Below, piece by piece: positions 38,181-51,300 of a stretch of DNA of 64,000 nucleotides (its first letter is position 1; each line of letters opens with the position of its first letter). The DNA comes from Mercenaria mercenaria. Its lineage: Eukaryota; Mollusca; Bivalvia; Venerida; Veneridae. Where the stretch lies: contig NC_069371.1 of assembly GCF_021730395.1 (NCBI RefSeq), forward strand, positions 69,470,001 to 69,534,000, read 5' to 3'. The notes under the pieces were generated by a model. The model had not been told where the DNA came from and ran no database searches. It worked only from the letters and a program-made list of their open reading frames with translations. The position numbers and the translations under genes were made by a program.

Positions 38181-38573
38181 GTGACCATGCACGGACACAG
38201 CCAATTTTCTCAAAGGGGGTCCGATCCCCCTCGGCGCCCCCCCCCCCCCCCCCCCCCCCTGGAAATTTTGAAATTTAGCACTTCATTTTTTGCATTCTGG
38301 GAAAGTTTTATGATCTAACCTGTTAAATTTGGGAAAATGATAAAATCAAGCTTTCTTGAAGGTAAAATTCTTAGTTTCTTTTAGATAAATAATATGAATT
38401 ATGTCGGGGTCGTATGTAGCAGCAGCCGCATATACTTTACATGCAGTCCTAATGTTGCCTTTTTCGAAAAACATTTTTTCTTTCTTGTCTTCTTTCCTTT
38501 TTTAAAGAATTTCCGGACCCCCGGACCGCCCCCCCCCCCCCCCCCCCCCCCTTCTGGATCCGCGCATGGTGAC
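38181..38573. mobile_element. TIR element with two C23 tracts and GTGAC flanks
   Basis: The element 38186-38568 starts CATGCACGGACACAG; its end, complemented, reads CATGCGCGGATCCAG. GTGAC lies directly outside both ends (38181-38185 and 38569-38573). Uninterrupted C runs of 23 occur near each end, at 38237-38259 and 38529-38551. No ORF of interest is seen. Confidence 0.65.
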
Positions 38574-39464
38574 ATATCATGCTTTCTGTTTATGCAGGTA
38601 AACTTGTGTTTGGTTAAATTTCAACAGAGCACAATTGTCTGAACAGTGTACAAACTCATTACTGTTTTTTCAGGCAAGGGTGGGAAAAAAGTGGTAGACA
38701 ATGAAGGCAGTAACAGTTTTATTAAAAAAATAAACAATGAGACAAACATTTCCAACATCTTTGGACGGTTCAAAAATCCCATGTTAAACATACGATAAAG
38801 CCCGAAACGCGTGAAAATGTTCCGAATGTAAATCGGGTGAAGTACGCGCTCTATGTATAAAATTAGATTGTGCGTCTAGATTGATTAAACTGGGCGAGTC
38901 TACTTACTTATTACTTGAGGATGGAAAAAAAACGTGTTTTTTAAATGTTGCTCTTAAACAAGGGTGGCGGTTGAACTACTAAAAGTACAACAACAGTTAA
39001 TTCACAACAAATCGTACGGTATGTTTTATAATCAGTAGAAGCTAGTCGTATTTACGCTTATGAGACCTGTTTCACCCATAAGTAAAGAATTCACAGGTCC
39101 ATCATGAAATATTTTCCCCAGCGCGTATATACTTGTCCTATTCAAAATGATCGCGATCAATAAACGGTCTATAATATTTAGTTTGGTTCCGTTCTTTGCT
39201 TCCAAAGGATATTCTTACAGGTTTTATTTTACCACAGCTAGTCTTTTGCACATGTAAGTACCACAGTCATTCAGACTAAACGAAACAAACACTACGCTCC
39301 CGATGCTCGAGATGAGTTTAACCAGAGGATAAGTAAAAATTAGTTATTGTAGCCATTTGCAGTTCTTCAACCAATGAAATATTGTGTTTTATCAGTAAGA
39401 TATAATCCATATCATTCACTGAATATCACTCACTGTAAATGATTTAGCTTTGCCGATTAAACCC

Positions 39465-40092
39465 CAGGGTACAAAATTTGGACAAATTTGTTAAGGACCA
39501 TAAGGCAATGCTACAAACCAAATATCAAAGCCCATTTCTTGTGGTTTCAGACAAGAAGATTTTTAAACTTTTCTTCCTATATGTCTATATAAAACTTAGG
39601 ACCCCGGGGCGCCATATTTGACCCTAGGGGGATCATTTGAACAATTTTGGTAGAGGACCACTAGATGATGCTACATACTAAATATCAAAGCCCTAGACCT
39701 TGTGGTTTTGTACAAGATTTTCGAAGTTTTCCCTATACAAGTCCATTAAAATCATGTGAACCCCAGGGCGGGGCCACATTTGATCCTAGGGGAATAATTT
39801 GAACAACCATTGTAGATGACCATTAGATGATGCTACATACCAGATATGAAAGCATTTGACCCTGTGGTTTTGGACAAGAAGATTTTCGAAGTTTTTCCTT
39901 TCGGTTGCCATGGCAACAATTCTGCGTGGAATTCAATTCTTTGGATAATTTTGAAAGGCGGTCACCCAAGGATTATTCCTGTGAAGTTTGGTGCAATTCT
40001 GCCCAGTGGTTTTCAAGAAGATTTCTTTATAAAATATTGACAGACACACGACGGACATCGAGTGGTCACAAAAGCTCACCATGAGGTGAGCT
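39465..40092 (+). repeat. Array element type B with the type A tail
   Basis: Units of about 163 bp are marked GACCCTAGGGG, AACAATTTTGGTAGAGG and ATGCTACATACCA. The last unit gives way to unique sequence (TTGCCATGGCAACAATTC), then GACGGACATCGAGTGGTCAC and the hairpin AGCTCACCATGAGGTGAGCT. The tail is the one seen on type A elements although the core unit is different. Confidence 0.85.
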
Positions 40093-41712
40093 AAAAAGGG
40101 GCATAATTTTGAAAAAGTTTTAAACAGGGTTATGGAATTTGCACAGTGCTTATCAGCTCATAACAGCTAGTGGACAAGTGTGTGAAGTTTCAATCCATTC
40201 CCATTAGTGGGTACTTAGATACCAGCTTACATATAAGAATTGTACCAAAAACTTACAAGGGCTAACTACTCTAAAGGAACCAGCGTGGGAGCCATCTGGT
40301 CTAGTCGCGTAATGGCTGCGGTATTTGAACACTAATTTTTCACCTGGCATGGCACCAGGTCTAAATTGAAGCTAGTTTCTGTTTAAATTTCATTGTGAAT
40401 GTATTTTTGACATTTTGGTAGGAAAAATGGGAGAGCGGGTTGTATTTGGTGAAGTCAAGCTCAATTTTAGTATGAGTAGTACGTACTTCCGGGTCACTGC
40501 AGTGTGATTTTGATGTCAGTTTACAGTATTTAAAGCAAATGTGACCATAGAAATCTCTCTTAGAAGATAAATGACCCCTACTTTTCTCTTCATTTTATAT
40601 TAGTTTTATCATAACTCTTTAAAATGAGGTAAGGATTTGTTCCCTTAAATGGGTCTAGCTATGTTTGGCAGCTCTTTAAAAAAAGGTCAGTTTTATATAG
40701 AATATATAGGGAAAACTATTTAGCATATTGAGACCTATAAGAAAATGTGGGCAAAAAATGAGATTTGTCCAGATATTGATATAAATGAACTAGTTTGGTC
40801 AGATTTTGGTAAAAAATGAGCATTTCATTGACATTTTGCAGCAAAAATTGATAAAAACCCACAAAAATTCACATTTTCACTGTGTTGGGGTGTATTTTTT
40901 AAAAAAAATGCACATTTACACTCAAAATTTTGCCCATCTATACCTTTCAGAGGGGACATTTGGTATATTTCAAAGTGTTAGTGTGTAATTTGCTTGCAAA
41001 TTATGGTGAAAATTTATGAAATAGGGCAAAAACCAGTTCTGGCTAGAAGAACTGGTTAAAAATTATGTCGTGACATCAATTTTGAAGGAAAATTGGCGCA
41101 GGGACCCGCATTACTGAAAATGCCATAAAACCTGGAAAACTGATTTAATCAAGCTGAAACTTGGTATTTTTCATGCAGATATATATGTTACTGGTACTAT
41201 AAAAATGAAATTGAGACTATTACAGAAAACAGTTTTTCTTATATAAGAATTGTACCAAAAACCGCCAAGTTGAAAAAGGGGCATAATTTTGTAAATATGC
41301 AAAGTACAGTTATTAAACCTTTGCACTGTGTAATTTTGAAAATATTGCAAAGAGTTATGGGACCTGCTTAGTGCGTGTGAGATCATGACAGTGAAAAAGT
41401 CAGAAGTTTCAATGAATTCCCATTTGTGGATGCTGGGATACCAGCGTACATACAAAAACTCAACCAAAAATTTTAATGTCGGAAAAGGAACATAATTTTG
41501 TAAGAAAGGCTTAATAGAGCTATGGAACTTGTGTAATGCAAGTCAGTTTATCACAGTGGATAAGTATGTGAGTTTCAATCCATTCCAACAAGTGGTTACC
41601 GAGATACCAGATTACATACAAAAACTTAACCAAATTGGGAAGCAGACGCAGATGCGGACCCGGATACAAATGCAGACGCATGGGCGAGTCCAATAGCTCT
41701 ATTATTCTTTGA
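40090..41712 (+). repeat. Array element type C, degenerate, with an inserted dispersed repeat
   Basis: Irregular units contain AAAAAGGGGCATAATTTTG and CATTCCCATTAGTGG, as at about 40094, 41273 and 41475. The tail GACCCGGATACAAATGC, then GGGCGAGTCCAATAGCTC, ends near 41712. A ~480-bp dispersed repeat (40258-40736) interrupts it. Confidence 0.65.
40258..40736 (+). repeat. ~480-bp dispersed repeat, copy 2
   Basis: This is the partner of 5850-6322, roughly 85-90% identical by eye with small indels. It is inserted among type C array units. Confidence 0.8.
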
Positions 41713-42059
41713 ATAGTCGAACTAATTAATTGATGTTTTGTTACAACAGTGCATTTTTGGGGTTTTCAGGTTCATACCAGCATTTAGGACCAAAACGATA
41801 ACCAATTCTTCAGAGTTGGTGGTCACTGGGACAGTAGTTTAGAAAATATGCTATAGTGAAATTGAGAATCTTTCCATAAAACCTTAACTTTAAAGCAAAG
41901 CAGATACCTAGGCAAGTGCAACGACTCTCATTCAATGGTTAAGCTATGAAAACAGTTCCCAGCAATCTGTGTAAGCAGAGTTTATTTAATGACTTCGAAA
42001 AGAGTATTTAAGTAATTATTTGTTATTACAAGACCTGTCCGTAAAACAGCAGGCTCGAC

Positions 42060-43125
42060 TTTTCTCACTTGACTCTGAATTAGAGCTATGCAAGTAAAAA
42101 AAATCAAAGTTAAAAAGGGACATAACTCTGTCAAAATTCAAATCACAGTTATTGGAGTTGTGTCTCCTGGTGTAGACTTTGATAGTAAATAACTATTTCG
42201 AGTTTCAAGTCGAAAGCTTTAATAGTTACAGAGCTATTTGACTTCATCAAAAATTTTAACAAAAAATTCTATGTTAAAAAGGGGCATAATTCTGTCAAAA
42301 TTCAAATCAGAGTTATGGGAATTGTTTCTCCTGTTGTATACTTTGATGATAACTAAGTTTTTAAAGTTTTAAGTCAAGTTTTGATAGTAACAGAGATACT
42401 TGACTTTATCAAAAACTTTAACCAAATATTCTAAGTTAAAAAGGGGCATAATTCTGTCAAAATTCAAATCAGAGTTATGGGAATTGTGTCTCCTGGTGTA
42501 GACTTTGATAATAAATAAGGAATTTAAGTTTCAAGTCAATAGCTTTGATAGTAACAGAGATATTTGACTTTATCAAAAACTTTAACCAAAATTCTAAGTT
42601 AAAAAGGGACATAACTCTCTCAAAATTTAAATCAGAGTTATGGCAGTTGTGCCTCCTGGTGTAGACTTTGATGGCCAAAAAGGCTTTCATGTTTTAAGTT
42701 GAAAGCTTAAATAGTAACAGAGATATTTGACTTTATCAAAAATTTTAACAAAAAATTCTAAGTTAAAAAGGGGTATAATTCTGTCAAAATTCAAACCAGA
42801 GTTATGGGGATTGTGTCTCCTGGTGTAGACTTTGATGGTAAATAAGGATTTTAAGTTTCAAGTCAATAGCTTTGATAGTAACAGATATATTTGACTTTAT
42901 CAAAAACTTTAACCAAAAATTCTAAGTTTAATAGGGGCATAATTCTGTCAAAATTCAAATAAGAGTTATGGGGATTGTTTCTACTGGTACAGACCTTGAT
43001 AGTAAATAACTATTTTAAGTTTCAAGTCAATAGCTTTGATATTAACAGAGATATTTGACTTAATAAAAAAATTTAACCAACGCAGACATCGACGCAGACA
43101 CCGGGATGAGTGCAATAGCTCTACC
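42060..43125 (+). repeat. Array element type C: six ~163-bp units
   Basis: Units marked GTTAAAAAGGGGCATAA start near 42111, 42275, 42437, 42600, 42764 and 42929. Each carries TTCAAATCAGAGTTATGG and TGTCTCCTGGTGTAGAC. The tail ACGCAGACACCGGGATGAG, then AATAGCTCTACC, matches the tail type of the copy at 46.9-48.2 kb. Confidence 0.85.
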
Positions 43126-43699
43126 TTTTCTTCAAAAAGTCAGCTAAAAACTATAAAATGGTTCATAAAAATAATAAATCAACTTGTCACCGAGATTATA
43201 GCTTACCAGTGGGGAGACAGGTTGTTATACCTTTATACAGGCTCTGGAACTAAAAGTATAAAATTCAAGTGAGCACTGTCTATTTATTAATAAAATATAT
43301 TATGTAGCTAACTGCACCAATGTTAGTCTGAAAAAAATATCTGAAATGTCATTTTCTGAAAAATTTTATTAAAGCTGAAAAAAAATGATCCCAAGTAAAA
43401 TATTTGAAAAAATGGTGACGCCTCCACTAAAACTTTACTGTAGACTTAGGCGACTGTGTACATAGTATCTCATGCAAACCATGCACTTTTTACCTCTAGG
43501 CAGGAAAATGCATAATTACTGTAAGGGTCAGCACCTTGTATAGAAAATTATGTAAAGATAAAATCATTTAATGCCCTTGGAAAAGTAAGACATTTTTGTG
43601 GAGAAATTGGTCAACAAACAGACGTCGTTTTTTTTGTTGTTGTTGCTTTTTTGAAGTTAAACCCCACAGAATTTAAAAACGTAAAATATGTTGAGAAAG

Positions 43700-44515
43700 C
43701 TATTGCTGGAAAAAGAACAAGGAGCTGTGTTCAATAAACGCTTGATGTCCTCGGTGGCATCCTTGTCGATACAAAGCAACCTAAGTCCAAAACGAGGTCA
43801 AGGTCAAACTGAGGTCAGTTGATGTTTGAAGATGAGGAATGGTCACAGGTTACATCTGTATTAGTATCAATTCATTCTTGTAAGCGGTATTAATGCTAAA
43901 CGAAACGGTCCCATTTGGTTAACTAAGAGATGGCCCATATAAAGCAACCTAAGTCCAAAATGTGGTCAAGGTCAAGGTCAAACTGAGGTCAGGTGATGTT
44001 TGAAGATGAGGAATGGTCACAGGTTACATCTGTATTAGTATCAATTCATTCTTGTAAGCGGTATTGATGCTAGACGAAACGGTCCCATTTGGTTAACCAA
44101 GAGATGGCCCATATAAAGCAACCTAAGTCCAAAATGAGGTCAAGGTCAAACTGAGGTCAGGTGATGTCTGATGATGAGGAATGGTCACAGGTTACATCTG
44201 TATTAGTATCAATTCATTCTTGTAAGCGGTATTGATGCTAGACAAAATGGTCCCATTTGGTTAACCAAGAGATGGCCCATATAAAGCAACCTAAGTCCAA
44301 AATGAGGTCAAGGTCAAACTGAGGTCAGGTGATGTCTGAAGATGAGGAATGGTCACAGGTTACATCTGTATTAGTATCAAGTCGTTCTAGTAAGGGGTAT
44401 TAATGCTAGACGAAACGGTCCCATTTGGTTAACCTCGTACGGACGGACAGACAGGACAATCACTATATGCCTCCTGCATCAGTAGATGCCGGAGGCATAA
44501 CAATCTCTGCTATCA
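43700..44515 (+). repeat. Array element type D: four 168/174-bp units with hairpin tail
   Basis: Units marked AAAGCAACCTAAGTCC start at 43773, 43941, 44115 and 44283. The 174-bp one has an extra AAGGTC. Units share TGAAGATGAGGAATGGTC and AACGGTCCCATTTGGTTAAC at over 90% identity, so expansion is recent. The tail is CGTACGGACGGACAGACAGG, then a hairpin TATGCCTCC...GGAGGCATA at about 44467-44500. Confidence 0.88.
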
Positions 44516-44519
44516 ACAT

Positions 44520-45389
44520 ATATACATATGCATCAAAGTATGGGGAAAATATCTAGAAATATGAGAAAATCAAAGAAAACAATTTCAGGACTGTTAAGTA
44601 TAGACTGTGTTACCATGTATAGCAGGTAACATAGATATCTTACTTTTCCATTGCATTGATATAAAATGGACAGGATTTTGCTTGACAAATGGTGTTTACT
44701 CAATAATGTCACTCTATCTTGTGTAAAGAAGGCTTATGGCAAGTCTCTACCTTTTCAAAGACTTGGGTCGAATTTAGAGCAAGTACAAGTCTGGCACACC
44801 ATACCTTGTTTATTACAATACCAGTTGCCTTTATATCACAGAACTGACAGTAAAGGTGGTGCCATCTTGACAAACCACAAAACTTTCATTACAGATTTCA
44901 TGTTTGAATCCTAGGTGAAAAAACTGTTCTCTGTGATTTAATTATCGCAATACAAACAAATGCATTCAATGCCTGCCCTAGTCAAGTAAAGAAACTGTCA
45001 GTTACAACTTACTAAGAACAGGTTAATACAGGTAGGTCTAGTAACATTGGTTAGCTCATAATATGGTGAAATCATTGTTATTCATGGGGACTAATTTTCA
45101 AGGATTTCCCATGAAATGAAATTCTGATTAATCAGTAAAATTTCCAGTTATTTTATCTCTAACGGTAAAACTCCACACATTTATATCCTTGCAAAATCAA
45201 CGTTTTGGCCAAAACAACAAACTTAGCTTCAGATTACAGCAAAATGTGTCTGTACATTTTTTGGCTTACAATAAAATACAACGAATGGGAAAAAATTGTA
45301 TTTAAATATTTAATCATATTCACAAAGTCCCTGATAAAACAATCTTTAAACAAATAAAATTTAACAGTTACAAGAAATCAACAATCAAT
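44520..45389. other. Downstream flank of HOP2
   Basis: Contains the likely HOP2 3' UTR (below 45390, minus strand) with ATTAAA at 45314-45309. An open stretch at 44666-44914 (plus) is unrecognised. Confidence 0.45.
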
Positions 45390-48300
45390 TCATAAATCTG
45401 GTGGCTTGACATCATAATCTTCATCTGTCTCTATCCCTATGTCTTCCTGTTAAAGTAGAAAACAATGCATGTACATACTTTTGAATGTCATGTTTAAGTG
45501 GACATAAAGGTCAAGAGTGATAGACCCCCAGGTCGATTAATGTTCACTTTAATTTTTGTATGTCCTTGGGCTAGGCACTTTTATCACAACTGCCTCAGCT
45601 GTAAAGAGGTACTATCAAATTACTGGGTGTAACATATAACTGATTTTAATTATTCTTAAAAAGGGAAGGGAAAAAAATTATCACAGATTTCGCAGTTGTT
45701 TCAATATATGAAATAAAATTTGAACATACAAATTGAAGTCATGTTCTTTCAATCTTTAACCTTTACTCTGCTAAATTTCTAAAATGAACTGGTCTGTCAT
45801 TCAATTTGGACAGGATCATTTATTATTCGAAGGGGAGTTCAAAGAAAATTTACAAACTGAAAAGCTAACAGTGCAGACCAAGATGAGTCTTCAAGGATCG
45901 CAAAAGCAGTATCAATTGCTGAAGAATGCTACAGGCTAAAAATTCAGATTCTCATGAAATAGTCATTTTGTACAAAAAAACAATGGAATTCCATGTCCAC
46001 AATTTGTTTGTTTGTTTTGGGTTTAACGTCGTTTTTCAACAGTATTTCAGTCATGTAACGGCAGGCACTTAACCTAACCAGTGTTCCTGTATTCTGTACC
46101 AGTACAAACCTGTTCTCCGCAAGTAACTGCCAACTTCCCCACATGAATCAGAGGTGGGGGACTAATGATTTCAGAAGCAATGTCGTTTATCAAATAGTCA
46201 GGAGAACATACGCCCCACCAATGCTCTACCTACTGAGCTAAGCGGGCGGGCGATGTCCACAAAATTAAGATTTCGCAATGAAAACAAGTAAAACTGTGCA
46301 ACAGCTTACAGTTCCAGTAAGAAATAGATCTAGTTTTGTTCAGCTTCTGAAAAAGACAAGACTTCTCTCATCTATGTTTCTCATAGCTTGAAAACCACCC
46401 AGCTTCAAACAGTAACTATCTACTGAATATCTAGCGAAATTTGGCAGAACAAGTGGACTAAATTCTATTTAATCAATAATAAAGACCAGGAAGAGGAAGA
46501 GGGACAACACATCAAACACTGATTTTAATAAATTCTGTTTAAATAGAATGCAACTGCAGACTTACATAAAGCTGTTTCTTTGGTTTTGGATATCCTTCTA
46601 GTATGGCATTCAATACATCATTTGTCTGGAAAAAACATGTGAAAAGCAAATAATAAATGTGATAAAATTTAAAGAATGAAGAATTAGTGACATCGTAATA
46701 TAAACCATATACAAATACAATTTTGTTTCAAACTGCATAAGGCTATTTTTCTTCTTAACTCGTCTCTGAAACAGTCATTCTGGTGTCACAAGTAGCATTG
46801 GTTTTAGGCATGTGTCGACATCTAGTTCCTTTGATTTGATTGGGTGACCTAGTTTTTGACCCCATATGACCAGGATTCTAACTTGACCTAGACGTCATCA
46901 AGACAAACATTCTGACCATTTTCATGAGTTTCAAACTAACAAGAGCTGTCACAGGAGAAAGCGCGCTTGACTATTTCGATGCTGGATAGTGAAACTGGGC
47001 ACATCTGAGGAAACTAGAGCTGTCACTGGAGTGTTTAATGACTCCAATTGTGGATGAAGATATTGCACAATAGCCTGAGTCTATGTCAAAAATATCAACT
47101 TAAAGTAATAAGAGAGGTAAAGATAAAATGTATCAAAACACTATATAAGTATATCCTAAGCAAAAAGGGGCATAAATCATTAAATATTGGTGCCAGAGTT
47201 ATGCAGCTTGTGTCATATAGTGTGGGTGATGGTGTTGAACAACTATTTTAAGTTTGAATCAAATCCATTCAGTAATAACAGAGACAGAGTGAAAGTGCAA
47301 CAAAACTTTAACCTAAAATTCTAAGTAAAAAGGGGGAATAATTAATGAAAAATTGGAGCCAGAGTTATGCACCTTGCGTCATATGGTGTGGGTGATGATG
47401 TTGAACAACTATTTTAAGTTTGAATCAAATCCATTCAGTAATAACAGAGACAGAGTGAAAGTGCATCAAAACTTTAACCTAAAATTCTAAGTAAAAAGGG
47501 GAAATAATTCATGAAAAATTGGTCCCAGAGTTATGCACCTTGTGTCATATGATAAGGGTAATGATGTTGAACAATTGTTTAAGTTTGAATCAGATCCATT
47601 CAGTAATAACAGAGATAGAGTGAAAGTGCATAAAACTTTAATCTGAAATTCTAAGTAAAAAGGGGAATAATTCATGAAAAATTGTGCCAGAGTTATGCAT
47701 CTTGTGTCATATGATGTGGGTGATGATGCTGAACAACTATTTTAAGTTTGAATCAAATCCATTCAGTTATAACAGAGGTAGAGTGAAAGTGCACCAAAAC
47801 TTTAACCTGAAAATCTAAGTAAAAAGGGGGAATAATTCATGAAAAAATGGTGCCAGAGTTATGCACCTTGTGTCATATGATGTGGGTGATGATGTTGAAC
47901 AATTATTTTAAGTTTGAATCAAATCCATTCAGTAATAACAGAGATAGAGTGAAAGTGCATCAAAACTTTAACCTGAAAGTCTAAGTGAAAAGGGGGGATA
48001 ATTCATGAAATATTGGTGCCAGAGTTATGGCCCTTATGTCAGATGATGTGGATGATGATGAGGAATAAGTATTTCAAGTTTGAATCAAATCCATCAAGTA
48101 ATTACAGAGATAAGTTGAAAAAAGAGAAAGTGCACCAAAACTTTAACCAAGGTGGGGACGCGGAAAGACGCCGACGCCGGGGCGAGTAGGATAGCTCTCC
48201 TTATACTTCGTATAGTCGAGCTAAAAATGTGGTCTCTAGGGTGTTAACAAAACTCCTTTGATCAGGCCTAGTGACCAAGTTACAGGAAGGTAGGTTCATA

Positions 48301-51300
48301 CTGGCTGGCGACCACCAAATCCAGACGACCACCAAACCGGACAGTCCCGTAAACGCTTTATTTCGGTCTTTAACCTTGCTTATCTGTTAACAATGAAATG
48401 GACGCTTGATTTTCAACAACACAGCGAAGTTACAACAGTTAAATTTAAGTATTTTACAAGAAATGCTACATTTCATTTCAACTGCACTCCCGAAGCATGT
48501 TTAAATGTCAGGGGAAGTTGGAAGCAGCATGATGCAATGCACATTATTTCCCTTAGGTCCCGCCATTAAATGCAAATTTGAGGTACGCAGACAAGACGTT
48601 TAGCAAAGACTTCAACTGAGGAAATACAGCTTTGATAATTTAGTACATGATTTAAATACACCCTAAAACACATTTTCATATCAAAATATGAGCCCTGACT
48701 ATAGACAAATGCAAATGAGCCAATAACTTTAATTCCAAAAGGTGAAAAAAATACCATTCTCTTTCTTTTCCTCCAAGCCTGAACAAACTTTTTTCTATCT
48801 CCATAAACCTGCAACATATATAAGAAAAGAAGATCTCAAGAAAAATGAAGCAAAACAAAAGAACTAAAGAGCAACCATGCCAAGGCCATCATCTGTTATA
48901 GACTTGGAAAATATGAAAATTAAATTCAATAATGTTTAAATAGTTTATAGGGTCTTACAATGTTTCAAGAACTCAAACATACATTTTTATGAACAAACTT
49001 CAAAACTGCTAAATGCAAGTCAAATGTCAGTAGTATAAGATTGGAGACACTAAAACTTTTGACCTCCAAATGGAACCTTTGAACCAGAGAATAGTATCTG
49101 TGAAAAGTGATCAGGGTATTTTGTCCTCCTTAAAAATTACTTTCCTGATGCACATCCACATATCACCAGTATCCTTCAGTACTATTTTGAACCAATTGAA
49201 AGTTTATACTAAAACCTTTAATGCAGTTTGAAACACAAGATGTTTGGGACATATAAACAAACAGAACAAAGGTGGTATCATCATCTTGCAGATTTTGTGA
49301 GAATGTAACAACCAGACTTAAAGAAACTACACATATATTAAAGGAATAAATCTCAAACTTATATATCATCTAAAAATATAAATGATTATAATGAGTTCTC
49401 AAGTAACATTTTTAAGTGAATTACCTTTTCTTTCTCCTCAGGAGACACAACATTTCCACCTTCTTTCAGCTGTTTCAGTTTACTCTTATTGTGGGCACAC
49501 TGCAACATATACCATTCATGAAACACTTCAAATAACACCGAGTAAGGTTATATACAGATTTGCATAGATTGTCATTTGAAATTCAGATATGCAGTTCAAA
49601 GGTCAACATTCGAGCGGAGTCAAAACTTGAACTAAGATTTAAAAGTTAACAACAGCTGTCTAATGAAAGTGCCTCCAAACATTTGAAGGTCTTCCACCAA
49701 AAAATCTTCTAAGCTGAAAAAGTGGCATAATTTTATCAACATGTTATCCAGATTTATGAAAATTGCCACATAATGTCATTTCATGGTGCTTATGATGTAT
49801 GGACAATCTGAAAATATTTGGTCAAGTAGTTATTCAGAAACATACTAACATACAAAACTTTCACAAGATTTCTATGTTAAAGTTGGTCAGTCACATTTGA
49901 GAAACATATTATATCATTTTTCAGTCTTAATACATTCTGTCAAAGGTCTATTTAAGGATCAAAAAAGACAAAGTACATGTACATAGAATTGGATCCTAAT
50001 GGAAATGTGTGTTATATTACTTTTCATTAAATTTTGTAATTACTTCCCTTTTATTTAAAATTATTTAAAACTCTAAGGTAGACTATTTCTTTTAATTTCA
50101 ATATAATTTCGAGTTTTATATACGCATCTGATAAACACTGGGATATTTCAACAACCTGAAACAAAAGTGATGTTTTATAACAGTGTGAAGCTTTGGAATT
50201 CTATCTTGGTTGCCCAACTGAGATAAACAAAGGAAGGTAATAATAATTCAATAGGCTTGCATTTCTATTGAAGTTTGGCAAGATATGTCAATGGCAATTA
50301 AGTTGAAGCAAAAGGACACCTGTATTATTGCTAGCATAATATATCATTGCTTCACCAAAATGGCTTTTAACTGGCAACATTGTCCATGATTTCATTGATA
50401 ACAGCCTCAGATACATGGATCTATGCAACAAAAGCTCAAGTATATCACATCAGTATTGTATTAAATATCAATGTACATTAAAACAATTTGTCATGGTTAC
50501 CTGTGAGGTAGCTTCAGTTAACTGTCTCTGTGCTTCTTCTGTTGACAAGCAACTGTTCAGCATCTTTAACTCTAGACAGGCAAGAAAATAAGAATCTTCC
50601 AGTAAGCAGAAGTATTTCATTTTGACATCCTTTACACATACCTATAAAATCATGCTGTTTTTCTTTGTAACAGAAAGTCTTAACAAGTGATTTTATCAAT
50701 ATTTAACTTTAACAAGAGGACCATGATGGTCCTGAATCGCTCACCTGTCCCAACATGACCCAGTTTTGAACTGAGTATGAGGTCGTTTTTTTTCTATTAT
50801 TTGACATAGTGACCTAGTTTTTGAGCTCATGTGACCCAGTTTTGAACCTGACCTAGATATCATAAAGATGAACATTCAGACCAACCTTCATACAGATCCC
50901 ATGAAAAATATGGCCTCCAGAGAGGTCACAAGGTTTCTTCATTATTTGACCTACTGACCTAGTTATTGATGGCACGTGACCCAGTTTCTAACCTGACCTA
51001 GATATCATCAAGGTGAACATTCTGACCAATTTTCATGAAGATCCATTCAAAAGTATGGCCTCTAGACAGGTCACAAGGTTTTTCTATTTTTAGACCTAAT
51101 GACCTAGTTTTTGACCGCAGCTGACCCAGTTTCAAATTTGACCTAGATATCATCAAGATGAACATTCAGACCAACTTTCATACAGATCCAATGAAAAATA
51201 TGGCCTCTAGAGAGGTCACAAGGTTTTTCTATTATTTGACCTACTGACCAAGTTTTTGAAGGCACATGACCCAGTTTCGAACTTGACCTAGATATCATCA

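Noticed and set aside
42060-48231. CRISPR-like regular repeats
   Set aside because: Units are contiguous with no unique spacers, in a eukaryotic genome; they are tandem satellites inside dispersed elements.
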